25,103 nucleotides of DNA from Treponema sp. (GTDB lineage: Bacteria; Spirochaetota; Spirochaetia; Treponematales; Breznakiellaceae): positions 1 through 25,103 of the forward strand of contig JAIRLZ010000083.1 of the NCBI GenBank assembly GCA_031259035.1, read 5' to 3'. The position numbers and the translations under genes were made by a program. Below are positions 1 to 6,689 of this stretch, one piece after another. The notes beneath the pieces are model-generated. The model made no database searches. It was not told the DNA's origin and saw only the letters and a list, made by a program, of their open reading frames with translations. The stretch's first letter is position 1. Each line of letters opens with the position of its first letter.

Positions 1-302
1 TCAAAATGAGGCGACAAGGTAGGCTCCCCATTGCCCGAAAAGCACATATCCTGTATGGGGATGGCGCGGCGGCGCGCGTCGCTCACGGCATCCGTCAGTT
101 CGCCCTTCAGGGTTTCCACAACGAACCTCGCGGTGGTTGTAAAAGGAAAAATTTCACAGTAGGGACAGTCGAAAGGACACATCTTTTTATCGGGGAATAG
201 GTTTATTCCTATGGACAAACCGCCTGAACGCCGTGAATATACTGGATATACAAGGCTCCCGCCTTCGCGGTTGCGATGGTTCTCAACAGGAAAAACAGTC
301 AT
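1..302 (-). CDS. Radical SAM protein, COG0731-like, 5' part only
   Basis: Reading the minus strand from an ATG at 302 gives an open frame of 100 codons that leaves the window at the left edge. It contains the cluster motif CPFDCPYC (C-x3-C-x2-C, for the 4Fe-4S cluster that cleaves S-adenosylmethionine), preceded by SIGINLFPDKK, and then FSGNGEPTLSP, a GNGEPT motif typical of the radical SAM core. This combination matches the COG0731 type of Fe-S oxidoreductases, a family with wyosine-synthesis relatives; the actual substrate cannot be told. The start is chosen as the first ATG giving a normal N-terminus; a GGAAG lies rather far (16 nt) upstream. The gene is divergent from the tRNA promoter at 381. 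Codons fit well throughout, so I am confident it is real although it is only a fragment. Confidence 0.85.
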   Translation of the reverse strand, partial: MTVFPVENHRNREGGSLVYPVYSRRSGGLSIGINLFPDKKMCPFDCPYCEIFPFTTTARFVVETLKGELTDAVSDARRRAIPIQDMCFSGNGEPTLSPHF

Positions 303-380
303 GTCGTAATTATTATAACTTCCGCATAAGTTGTCAATACGCTTGTTTTTAATATGACGCGGTAAATTTTCAAAAACCCC

Positions 381-409
381 TTGACAAAAGATAGGTTCCT
401 TGTTATTGT
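381..409 (+). promoter_or_regulatory. Sigma-70-type promoter of the tRNA operon
   Basis: TTGACA at 381-386, a 17-base spacer and TATTGT at 404-409, ending 17 bases before tRNA-Thr. The -35 is perfect consensus and the -10 matches four of six. It is placed where a stable RNA promoter is expected. The rest of the gap 303-426 is A+T-rich and shows nothing else. Confidence 0.7.
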
Positions 410-426
410 AGTGAACGTTAGATAAT

Positions 427-499
427 GCCATCTTAGCTCAGCTGGTAGAGCGCCTGACTTGTAATCATGAGGTCCCCGGTTCGAACCCGAGAGATGGCT
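427..499 (+). tRNA. tRNA-Thr (anticodon TGT)
   Basis: The acceptor arms GCCATCT (427-433) and AGATGGC (492-498) pair fully, with discriminator T at 499. The D-arm region (AGCTCAGCTGGTAGAGC) and the T-loop sequence GGTTCGAACCC are canonical. The anticodon loop CTTGTAA holds TGT at 460-462, read as Thr. The anticodon stem CCTGA/TCATG has one C-T mismatch. The 3' CCA is not encoded, so it must be added by a nucleotidyltransferase. Confidence 0.95.
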
Positions 500-526
500 C
501 GACCAGATGAAATAAGATATGTTATT

Positions 527-608
527 GGGGAGATTCCAGAGCGGTCAAATGGGGCAGACTGTAAATCTGTTGGCTCAGCCTTCGGAGGTCCGAATCCTTC
601 TCTCCCCA
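527..608 (+). tRNA. tRNA-Tyr (anticodon GTA)
   Basis: A class II tRNA with a long variable arm (TGGCTCAGCCTTCGGAGGTC region). The acceptor GGGGAGA (527-533) pairs with TCTCCCC (601-607), discriminator A at 608. The anticodon stem GCAGA/TCTGT encloses loop CTGTAAA with GTA at 561-563. It lies 27 bases after tRNA-Thr and is probably cotranscribed with it. No complete encoded CCA follows. Confidence 0.95.
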
Positions 609-614
609 CAAGAT

Positions 615-631
615 GACCGACCGGTCTTTTT
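615..631 (+). terminator. Possible weak terminator after the tRNA pair
   Basis: GACC-GACC-GGTC is followed directly by TTTTT. The stem is only four base pairs, so termination may be partial and the hydrolase gene starting at 650 could be read through from the tRNA promoter. Confidence 0.35.
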
Positions 632-649
632 AAGCGCAAAGAAACTTGT

Positions 650-1609
650 ATGGATGAAATGCAAAAAAGTGAACAATGGATAACAGTCGCCAACAGCGCC
701 AAGCTGTTGGTTCGGCGTTGGTCTCCACATGGGAAAGTTCGCGCCGTATTGAATATCGCGCATGGCATGGCCGAACATGGCGGCCGGTATAAGCGGCTTG
801 CGGAACGGCTCGTCGGCGAAGGCATTGAAGTATGGGTTGCGGATATGCGCGGGCATGGAAAAACCGCGGATATTTCAGTGAACGATCCGGGAAACGGAGG
901 GCTTTTGGGGCATTGCGCGGACGAAAACGCCGTGGCCCTCGTTACGTCCGATATTGATGCCGTCAATAATGCCATTATAAAAGAACATTCAAATACGCCG
1001 CTTTTCCTGCTTGGACATTCATGGGGATCTTTTCTTGTACAGAACTATATTGAGACATACAACAACACCCCCCTTGCGGGATGCATCCTTTCCGGCGCCC
1101 GTGGTCCCGATGGTTTGCTTATTGCCGCCAGCAAGCCGGTTATGAGCCTTATCGCCGCGTTTCGGGGCGGCCGCGCCCGGTCGAAGTTGGCTCATGCGCT
1201 GGCGATTGGTCCATATAACCGCCCGTTCAAGCCAAATCGTACGACAGCTGATTGGCTTTCCCGCGACGAGCGGGAGGTTGACGCCTATGTCGCCGACGAA
1301 CTGTGCGGCAACATGAGTTCCGCAGGTTTTTTCAGAGATTTAGCCATCCTCCTGAATAAGATACATAAAAAAGACGCCCTCTCCAACATAAAGCGGGATC
1401 TTCCTATATATATTTTCTGCGGCAGCGCGGATCCGGTCGGCGACATGGGTAAAAGTCCTATGGCGCTGGCAGCCGCTTACCGCAATCTAGGTATACAAGA
1501 CTTGGAATTCGCGCTTTACCCGGATGCGCGGCACGAAACGTTGAATGAAACCAATAGAGAAGAAGTCATCGGCAATTTAGCGAGTTGGTTGACGCGGCAT
1601 ATTGGGTGA
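650..1609 (+). CDS. Alpha/beta hydrolase, monoacylglycerol lipase type (serine aminopeptidase S33 fold)
   Basis: 319 aa, a cytosolic hydrolase with no signal peptide. The fold's landmarks are visible in order: HGMAEH at residues 38-43 (oxyanion-hole HG motif of the Hydrolase_4/S33 group), DMRGHG at 65-70, the nucleophile elbow GHSWGS with Ser124, Asp261 in SADPVGD, and His295 in DARHET. These make a complete catalytic triad and the usual family length. Family members split monoacylglycerols or related esters (lysophospholipase-like); the substrate here is not determined. The start ATG is taken because the first conserved strand begins soon after it; the upstream AAGAAA is only a weak ribosome site. 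pcnB follows after 18 bases, so the two probably share a transcript. Confidence 0.88.
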   Translation: MDEMQKSEQWITVANSAKLLVRRWSPHGKVRAVLNIAHGMAEHGGRYKRLAERLVGEGIEVWVADMRGHGKTADISVNDPGNGGLLGHCADENAVALVTSDIDAVNNAIIKEHSNTPLFLLGHSWGSFLVQNYIETYNNTPLAGCILSGARGPDGLLIAASKPVMSLIAAFRGGRARSKLAHALAIGPYNRPFKPNRTTADWLSRDEREVDAYVADELCGNMSSAGFFRDLAILLNKIHKKDALSNIKRDLPIYIFCGSADPVGDMGKSPMALAAAYRNLGIQDLEFALYPDARHETLNETNREEVIGNLASWLTRHIG

Positions 1610-1627
1610 AAAAAATAAGAGGCGGCT

Positions 1628-2899
1628 TTGCGGTATCGTTATTCAACATATAAAGATGGAAAACCGGTAAAGAAAGCTCTAGTTTACACCCAGAGCGAGC
1701 ATGGCATAAACCGCGCCGATGTTGACGCTGACGCGATACGGATTGTAGAACGTCTTGTCGCGGCTGGTTTTGAAACATATATCGTAGGCGGCGCTGTGCG
1801 CGATCTGCTTCTCCATAAAAAACCAAAAGATTTTGACATTGTGAGCTCCGCAAGTCCGAACCAGATAAAAAAAATCTTCCGTTTCTCCCGAATTATAGGA
1901 CATAGATTCAGATTGGTGCATGTGGCCGTCGGCGAGAAAATATTTGAGGTCGCCACCTTCCGCTCCATGGCCGAAGGCGCCACCGGCAACATCTTCGGCG
2001 CCATAGAAGAAGATGTGCTTCGCCGCGATTTCACGCTCAACGCGCTTTTTTACGATCCCGAAAAACAGTTGGTGATTGACTATGTTGGCGGCATGAAGGA
2101 CATATGCAATCGGCGTATAAAGCCTATCATTCCTTTAAAGACCATATTTACTGACGATCCGGTGCGTATAGTCCGCGCGGTGAAATACGCTTCGGCGGCC
2201 GGCTTCAGACTGCCGTTTTCTCTTGGTTTGAAGATCAAGCGGCAGGCGCATTTGCTTGACGAGGTTTCGCCTTCGCGCCGCACTGAGGAAATTCTCAAAA
2301 TCATCCGTTCTTCAAGCGCGGGGGTGATCGTTGAAAATCTTGAAAACTTCGGACTGTATCAATACCTCCAACCCAATGCGTCAAAACTCATGCGGGAAAA
2401 TCCCGCTTTCCGCGAAACATACCTGCAAAGGCTCACCGCCTTGAATCAGGAAAACAAGCGATCCGAAGACAAAGAAAACCTCGCCGCGCTGATATGGGAC
2501 TATCTGGAGATGATTGTAGACTGGAATGAGCGGCACATTGACCATTATAAAAAGACCTTTTATGAAGCCCGCCAGTTTGTGCTGCCCATGAATCCGCCGC
2601 GTTTTGACCTTGACGGCGCGGTAAAACTCATCTATAGAGAACATGGCGTTGTTGTCAAACGCTCGCTTTTTGTCAATGAACGCCCGTGGGAGCGTCAGCA
2701 TGAGCAGGCGGCGCAACCTGCGTCCAATCAGAAAGAAACGACGGGCGCCGCCACGAGAAACGCCGCTCCGGTGTCAACGGGGCAGGAGAAAACGCCGGCG
2801 CAAGACGGGCAAACCGGCGAGCAAAAGCTGAAAAAACGAAAGCGGCCGCATCGCAAGAAGCCTCAGCGTCTCGTCAACGCCGACGTCGTGGATTTATAA
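1628..2899 (+). CDS. pcnB: Poly(A) polymerase / tRNA nucleotidyltransferase family protein (PcnB-like)
   Basis: 423 aa starting at TTG, with AGAGG 5-9 bases upstream. The N-terminal class II nucleotidyltransferase head has GGAVRD (54-59), the metal-binding pair D68 and D70 in KDFDIV, and RRDFTLNAL (132-140) of the neck. A helical body follows and then a strongly basic Lys/Arg-rich tail (about 390-420), as in PcnB enzymes that bind RNA. Family members either add poly(A) tails to RNA (marking it for decay) or add CCA to tRNA. The N-terminal YSTYKDGKPVKKA stretch resembles the spirochaete form I know as PcnB. The two tRNA genes just upstream lack encoded CCA, so the genome needs a CCA-adding enzyme, and this could be it. 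Sequence alone does not settle which activity applies. Confidence 0.85.
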   Translation: MRYRYSTYKDGKPVKKALVYTQSEHGINRADVDADAIRIVERLVAAGFETYIVGGAVRDLLLHKKPKDFDIVSSASPNQIKKIFRFSRIIGHRFRLVHVAVGEKIFEVATFRSMAEGATGNIFGAIEEDVLRRDFTLNALFYDPEKQLVIDYVGGMKDICNRRIKPIIPLKTIFTDDPVRIVRAVKYASAAGFRLPFSLGLKIKRQAHLLDEVSPSRRTEEILKIIRSSSAGVIVENLENFGLYQYLQPNASKLMRENPAFRETYLQRLTALNQENKRSEDKENLAALIWDYLEMIVDWNERHIDHYKKTFYEARQFVLPMNPPRFDLDGAVKLIYREHGVVVKRSLFVNERPWERQHEQAAQPASNQKETTGAATRNAAPVSTGQEKTPAQDGQTGEQKLKKRKRPHRKKPQRLVNADVVDL

Positions 2900-2902
2900 A
2901 GA

Positions 2903-2947
2903 GAGCCTGTTTCAAAACGCGCGGAGCGATAGTTTTGGGAAAGCCTC
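2903..2947. repeat. Inverted-repeat element, copy 1 (GAGCCTGTT...CAAAAC family)
   Basis: Arms GAGCCTGTTTCAAAAC (2903-2918) and GTTTTGGGAAAGCCTC (2932-2947) pair imperfectly (12 of 16) around a 13-base loop. The 45 bases match 9245-9289 at 40 positions. It begins right after the pcnB stop and could work as a transcript end or a REP-like element. Confidence 0.75.
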
Positions 2948-3005
2948 CGTAGTATGGAAAAAACGCATATATTGCGCCGCTATTGCGCCGCGTCCCTCAT
3001 AATAA

Positions 3006-3034
3006 TTGACAAAAACAGCGATAGGCATTAGCAT
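3006..3034 (+). promoter_or_regulatory. Probable feoAB promoter
   Basis: TTGACA at 3006-3011, 17-base spacer, TAGCAT at 3029-3034 (four of six). It leaves a leader of about 110 bases before feoA, which holds a small hairpin AGGCT-TC-AGCCT (3066-3077). I see no clear Fur or DtxR box. The rest of the gap 2948-3153 shows no gene. Confidence 0.55.
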
Positions 3035-3153
3035 TAAACCCGGCTTCACGCTATCTAAAAAGGCAAGGCTTCAGCCTCGGTCTCTTTAGACGCTACAATT
3101 AAAATTCCTTCAGAGTTTTATAACACCTTCCGTAAGGAGGGAGAGGAGTATCT

Positions 3154-3462
3154 ATGGTTTTGTCGGAAGCTCCAAAGGGAGCGTCGTTCACTGTGTCCAC
3201 GGTGACCCTTGGCAAGGAGGTGGGCAAGCGGCTTGCGGATATGGGGTTCACCGCAGGCGCTGAGGGCGCGGTTGTGCGCGTAGGGTTTTTTCGCGGGCCG
3301 TTGCAGATACGCATACGGGGCTATGACATCCTGATTCGGCGGTTTGAAGCCGCGGGTATTGAGGTTGAGCCGGTGGGAGACTGGTCGGCTGTACGCGATG
3401 CGGCGCGGTTGTTTGTCAGACGCAAATCCAGCGGATTTTCAAAGGGGGCGCGGCGTGGATAA
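3154..3462 (+). CDS. feoA: FeoA, ferrous iron transport accessory protein
   Basis: 102 aa, a small SH3-like cytosolic protein that works with the FeoB permease in Fe(II) uptake. The typical core is seen: a strand pair around residues 10-18, GKEVGKRLADMGFTAGAEG (the L-x-x-M-G-[FL]-x-x-G-x-x-[VI]-like signature of FeoA), then VRVGFFRGPLQIRIRGYDILIRR, ending the barrel. The length is a little above the usual 75-85 because of a basic tail (about 80-102). The start ATG has a GGAGAGGAG ribosome site. Its last eight bases overlap the GTG start of feoB, so the two are translationally coupled. Confidence 0.93.
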   Translation: MVLSEAPKGASFTVSTVTLGKEVGKRLADMGFTAGAEGAVVRVGFFRGPLQIRIRGYDILIRRFEAAGIEVEPVGDWSAVRDAARLFVRRKSSGFSKGARRG

Positions 3463-5599
3463 ACAAAAGCTGCGGATCGCAATCGCCGGAAATCCGAATT
3501 CGGGAAAGACATCGCTCTTTAACGCGCTGACCGGAGCGCACCACAAAGTCGGCAATTATCCGGGCGTTACGGTTGAAAAACTGGAAGGCGTTATAAGCCG
3601 CAACGGGCGGCGGTACCACTTGATAGACCTTCCGGGCATTTACGGACTAACCGCCTATTCTATTGATGAAGTTGTGGCGCGGGATTTTATTCTTGACGAA
3701 AAACCCGACCTCATCGTCGATGTTCTTGATTCAACGAATCTTGAACGAAATCTATACCTGTGCTTGCAGTTTCAGGAACTGGGCGTACCCGTCATCGGGG
3801 CGCTGAATATGACCGACGAGGCTGAAGCCAAGGGCATCAGGATCAATGAAAAAACGTTGTCAGCTTCACTTGGCATTCCCATGGTTAAAACGGTCGGCTC
3901 CAAAGGCAAGGGCGTGGACGAACTGCTTGACTGTGTTGACGCGCTAAACGACGGCGGCTTGCGGGGCGCCGCGCTGGACGCCGCGCACACGGTGACGTAT
4001 GGCGCGGAAATCGAAAGCAAACTTGAAGGTTTGCAGGCCATAATCCGCTCGGACGCCGCGTTTATTAAAAAATATCCAGAACGGTGGCTTGCGGTGAAAC
4101 TGCTGGAAAAAGACTCCGACGCCTACGAGCGTCTCAAAGAGCATGAACGGGCGCAAGAAATTCAGGCTTTTGCGCAAGACGCCGCGCTCTGGTTGGACAA
4201 ACACTACGGCAAAGACGCGGAAATCGTGGTGAGCGAGCAGCGGTACGGCTACATTCGCGGGGCGATACAGGAATCGCTCCAGATAGTCAAAGCGCCGGAC
4301 TTTTCCCTCACCGAAGCGCTCGACCGCGTTATAATGAACCGGTTCCTCGCGCTGCCGCTGTTCGTGTTGGTGTTGTGGCTGCTCTTCCAGCTTACATTCG
4401 CCATCGGCCAGTACCCGATGGATTGGCTTGAAGGATTTTTCACCTTTTTGAGCGGCGCCTTGAACGACGCCATGCCGGACACGCTTTTCCGCTCCCTTCT
4501 CGTTGACGGCGTTATAGGCGGCGTGGGCGGCGTCCTGTCGTTTGTCCCCCTCATCGTCATCCTGTTCTGCCTGCTTTCGATTTTGGAAGACGTGGGGTAT
4601 ATGGCTCGCGCCGCTTTCGCATCGGACAAGCTGCTGCATACGTTTGGTTTGCACGGCCAGTCGGTGTTTCCCATGATGCTGGGCTTCGGCTGCTCGGTGC
4701 CGGCGGTAATGGCCGCCCGCACCTTGAAAAGCCAGCGCGACCGCATCCTCACCATACTTATTACGCCGCTTATGAGCTGCGGCGCAAAACTGCCCGTGCA
4801 TGTGCTTTTAGCCGCGGCTTTTTTCCCGGAAAACGCCGCAAACATGGTGATTCTGCTGTATGCCTGCGGGGTCGCGCTTTCCCTGCTTTCCGCCTTTGTG
4901 TTGAGAAAGACGGTCTTGCGCGGCGAGCCGACTCCGTTTGTGATGGAACTGCCCCCGTACCGCGCGCCTACCGCGCGGGGTGTGCTGTGGCATGTATGGG
5001 AAAAAACGTCCCGCTACATCAAAAAAGCGGGAACCATCATTTTAGCCGCATCAGTCTTGGTGTGGATCATTACGACATTCCCCCGGTACGAGCCTTCCCC
5101 GGAGGAAGAGCGGGCGTTTGCCGCGGCGTATCTTGAAAATAATCCGGGCGCGGACGAGGAAGCGGTCGCCGCGTATGTGGAAGTGTCGGGGGGACAACTC
5201 GCCGTTGAGCATAGCTTCGCCGGACGCATCGGGCATTTCATAGCCCCGGTCTTTAAACCGATGGGATTTGACTGGAAATTGGCCACGGCAAGCATTATCG
5301 GCATAGTGGCCAAAGAGGTGATCGTTTCCACGATCGGCATCCTGTACCGCGTCGGGGCTGAAGAAAGCGAGGAAAGCGAAGGGCTTCGCGCCGCCATAAC
5401 CGGCGATCCGCATATGACGCCGCTCATAGCCTTTGTATTCATGCTGTTTACGCTGGTTGTTCCGCCGTGTTTGGCAGCCCTCGCAACCATAAAGGCCGAA
5501 CTCGGCTGGAAATGGCTGGGGTTTGAATATGCCTTTCTCCTTTCGCTGGGCGGCGTTTTAAGCGTCATTATCTATCAAGTTGGTCTATTGCTGGCGTAG
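3455..5599 (+). CDS. feoB: FeoB, ferrous iron transporter with GTPase domain
   Basis: 714 aa from a GTG that overlaps the feoA stop (GTGGATAA), with AAGGGGG upstream. A longer frame upstream (from 3344) is only the region overlapping feoA. The N-terminal G domain has G1 GNPNSGKT (12-19), the G2 region GNYPGVTVE (33-41), G3 DLPG (58-61), G4 NMTD (118-121) and the G5-like GSKGKG. A helical spacer follows to about residue 285. The membrane part then has FLALPLFVLVLWLLFQL, the first gate motif around GFGCSVPAVMAARTL, LMSCGAKLP and, near the end, VVPPCLAAL, with the conserved cysteines and prolines of FeoB. It imports Fe(II) across the inner membrane. No feoC is seen. Confidence 0.97.
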   Translation: MDKQKLRIAIAGNPNSGKTSLFNALTGAHHKVGNYPGVTVEKLEGVISRNGRRYHLIDLPGIYGLTAYSIDEVVARDFILDEKPDLIVDVLDSTNLERNLYLCLQFQELGVPVIGALNMTDEAEAKGIRINEKTLSASLGIPMVKTVGSKGKGVDELLDCVDALNDGGLRGAALDAAHTVTYGAEIESKLEGLQAIIRSDAAFIKKYPERWLAVKLLEKDSDAYERLKEHERAQEIQAFAQDAALWLDKHYGKDAEIVVSEQRYGYIRGAIQESLQIVKAPDFSLTEALDRVIMNRFLALPLFVLVLWLLFQLTFAIGQYPMDWLEGFFTFLSGALNDAMPDTLFRSLLVDGVIGGVGGVLSFVPLIVILFCLLSILEDVGYMARAAFASDKLLHTFGLHGQSVFPMMLGFGCSVPAVMAARTLKSQRDRILTILITPLMSCGAKLPVHVLLAAAFFPENAANMVILLYACGVALSLLSAFVLRKTVLRGEPTPFVMELPPYRAPTARGVLWHVWEKTSRYIKKAGTIILAASVLVWIITTFPRYEPSPEEERAFAAAYLENNPGADEEAVAAYVEVSGGQLAVEHSFAGRIGHFIAPVFKPMGFDWKLATASIIGIVAKEVIVSTIGILYRVGAEESEESEGLRAAITGDPHMTPLIAFVFMLFTLVVPPCLAALATIKAELGWKWLGFEYAFLLSLGGVLSVIIYQVGLLLA

Positions 5600-5680
5600 A
5601 GGCTATGAAAGGTCTCCGCTTTGCGCGCGCCGCCTTTTCCTTTTTCCCTGGCAAACGGCCATGATTTTATCCTTCCACCT

Positions 5681-5729
5681 GAGACTGTTCCAAAAGCTGA
5701 CGCCCTAGGGCGCGTTCTGGCGCAGTCTC
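5681..5729. repeat. Inverted-repeat element, related copy 2 (GAGACTGTTCCAAAA)
   Basis: GAGACTG (5681-5687) pairs with CAGTCTC (5723-5729), and the centre holds the perfect palindrome CGCCCTAGGGCG (5701-5712). Its left end GAGACTGTTCCAAAA resembles the left ends of the elements at 2903 and 9245, so it looks like a diverged member. It sits between feoB and the promoter of the B12 operon and could separate the two transcripts. Confidence 0.55.
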
Positions 5730-5735
5730 GCCCGC

Positions 5736-5764
5736 TTGACCAATTTCCAGCGTTTCTTTATTAT
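5736..5764 (+). promoter_or_regulatory. Promoter of the cobalamin-riboswitch operon
   Basis: TTGACC at 5736-5741, 17-base spacer, TATTAT at 5759-5764: five of six matches in each hexamer. The predicted start of transcription, about 5771, is just where the P1 helix of the riboswitch begins. Confidence 0.75.
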
Positions 5765-5770
5765 TGCTAT

Positions 5771-6126
5771 CGTATATTTCAAAGGAAGCGAGGCGGGCGG
5801 CGCGACGCCGTGAATCCTCCGCTATCCCGTAACTGTGATCGCGTCCGGGCGCGGACGGCGGCGAGCGTATGCGCCCGCCATCGTCCCCGTCTCCCTCCGC
5901 CGCATGACAGCCACTGGCAAACGCTGGGAAGGCTGCGGCGGAGGACGGCTGTCAAGTCAGTCAGGAACTGTTCATAAATAAAATGCACAGCATTTTGTTT
6001 TAATTGCTTGCGCAATTAGGAAATAACATGACCGTTTGGTCATGTTATTTCTGAACAGATCCTCAGCGGCTGCAACGCCGGCGCGTAAGCCAGGAGACTT
6101 TGGTATACGGGGGAGCGTTGTCTCCC
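5771..6126 (+). ncRNA. Cobalamin riboswitch, interrupted by an insertion
   Basis: Conserved pieces of the B12 aptamer occur in order: AAAGGAAG (5781-5788), GTGAATCC (5810-5817), CCCGTAACTGTGA (5826-5838), GCCACTGG (5910-5917), TGGGAAGG (5925-5932) and the B12-box end GTAAGCCAGGAGAC (6085-6098). P1 can be built exactly: CGTATA (5771-5776) with TATACG (6104-6109), and CAAAG (5780-5784) with CTTTG (6098-6102). A downstream hairpin GGGAG/CTCCC (6111-6126) precedes the ribosome site AGGAG (6161-6165) and may be the expression platform. The RNA is longer than usual because a 99-bp foldback lies inside it (5964-6062). It should reduce expression of the lipoprotein and TonB receptor when adenosylcobalamin is plentiful. 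Confidence 0.88.
5964..6062. mobile_element. Foldback (MITE-like) insertion within the riboswitch
   Basis: A 99-bp segment with terminal inverted repeats: GGAACTGTTCATAAATAA at the left and the reverse complement GGATCTGTTCAGAAATAA at the right (16 of 18). It is flanked by TCA on both sides (5961-5963, 6063-6065), a possible target duplication. Inside are three perfect hairpins: AAAATGC/GCATTTT (5980-5996), AATTGC/GCAATT (6002-6017), and a 14-bp stem GAAATAACATGACC with loop GTTT (6020-6051). It is A+T-rich in a G+C-rich aptamer. No coding capacity, so it would need a helper transposase. Confidence 0.7.
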
Positions 6127-6170
6127 TGCCAACACTTGCGGTCCTCGCGGATTGGGACTAAGGAGTTTTT

Positions 6171-6689
6171 ATGTTCTCATTTTTTTTGGAAAGGAAATTT
6201 TTTTCCTTGCGTATGGCGTATGTGGTTACGCTCACGGTGGCGTTCGCGCTGTTTTCGGCGTGCGCGCCGGATGAAGACCCATTATTAGACGGGCCTCCGG
6301 TTGGCGCATGGGTTTCTTCGTATGGAGAAACGTATACGATCACTGACAGCGAATTTGAAAAGTCGTATGGAGGCTCTGTTTCCTATTCGGGAACTATTAC
6401 CAGGACCCAAGGAGATGGATCGGGAGCCGGTTATATTACTATTAAATACACGCAATACACTGAGTACGATGATGATTATACGCCGACGCTCAAAGACGCC
6501 GGTGAAAATGACTATTACGTTATCCATTGGAGGGAATTAAGAGCCGGCGGCGTTGAGTTGTCAGACGCTTATGGGGCGGAAAACGATGAAGGATTGCCAG
6601 CAGGTTCGGTGTTTGTCGAAAAAGACCTTGCTTCTATTACCGTAGCAAATGGATACTTTAACATTCACAGTGTATGTAAGAAACAATAG
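6171..6689 (+). CDS. Small lipoprotein under riboswitch control, calycin-like
   Basis: 172 aa. A signal peptide with hydrophobic stretch VVTLTVAFALF ends in the lipobox LFSAC, giving a lipid-anchored Cys at about residue 25. The mature part is Tyr/Thr/Gly-rich, predicted beta (WVSSYGETYTITDSEF, SYSGTITR, GYITIKYTQY, YYVIHWREL), which recalls the lipocalin/calycin-like domain of spirochaete lipoproteins with the opening pattern W-x-S-x-Y-G-x-x-Y-x-I. It starts at ATG with AGGAG five bases upstream. It is the first gene after the cobalamin riboswitch and its end overlaps the TonB receptor start. I infer a surface or periplasmic helper in corrinoid capture, comparable in role to the BtuG idea, but nothing in the sequence proves ligand binding. 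Confidence 0.75.
   Translation: MFSFFLERKFFSLRMAYVVTLTVAFALFSACAPDEDPLLDGPPVGAWVSSYGETYTITDSEFEKSYGGSVSYSGTITRTQGDGSGAGYITIKYTQYTEYDDDYTPTLKDAGENDYYVIHWRELRAGGVELSDAYGAENDEGLPAGSVFVEKDLASITVANGYFNIHSVCKKQ

Noticed and set aside
1..12. TCAAAATGAGGC at the left edge equals 12203-12214 beside the BREX direct repeat.
   Set aside because: A 12-base match is expected several times by chance in 25 kb, and this copy lies within the radical SAM coding frame without further similarity.
6..200. Plus-strand open frame of 64 codons.
   Set aside because: It is antisense to the radical SAM gene, whose motifs are clear on the minus strand.
3944..4801. A 285-codon minus-strand frame inside feoB.
   Set aside because: It is a G+C-driven shadow of feoB, which has all family motifs.
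5621..5977. Plus-strand open frame of 118 codons between feoB and the lipoprotein gene.
   Set aside because: It runs over the promoter and riboswitch, is Arg-rich and has no protein-like pattern.
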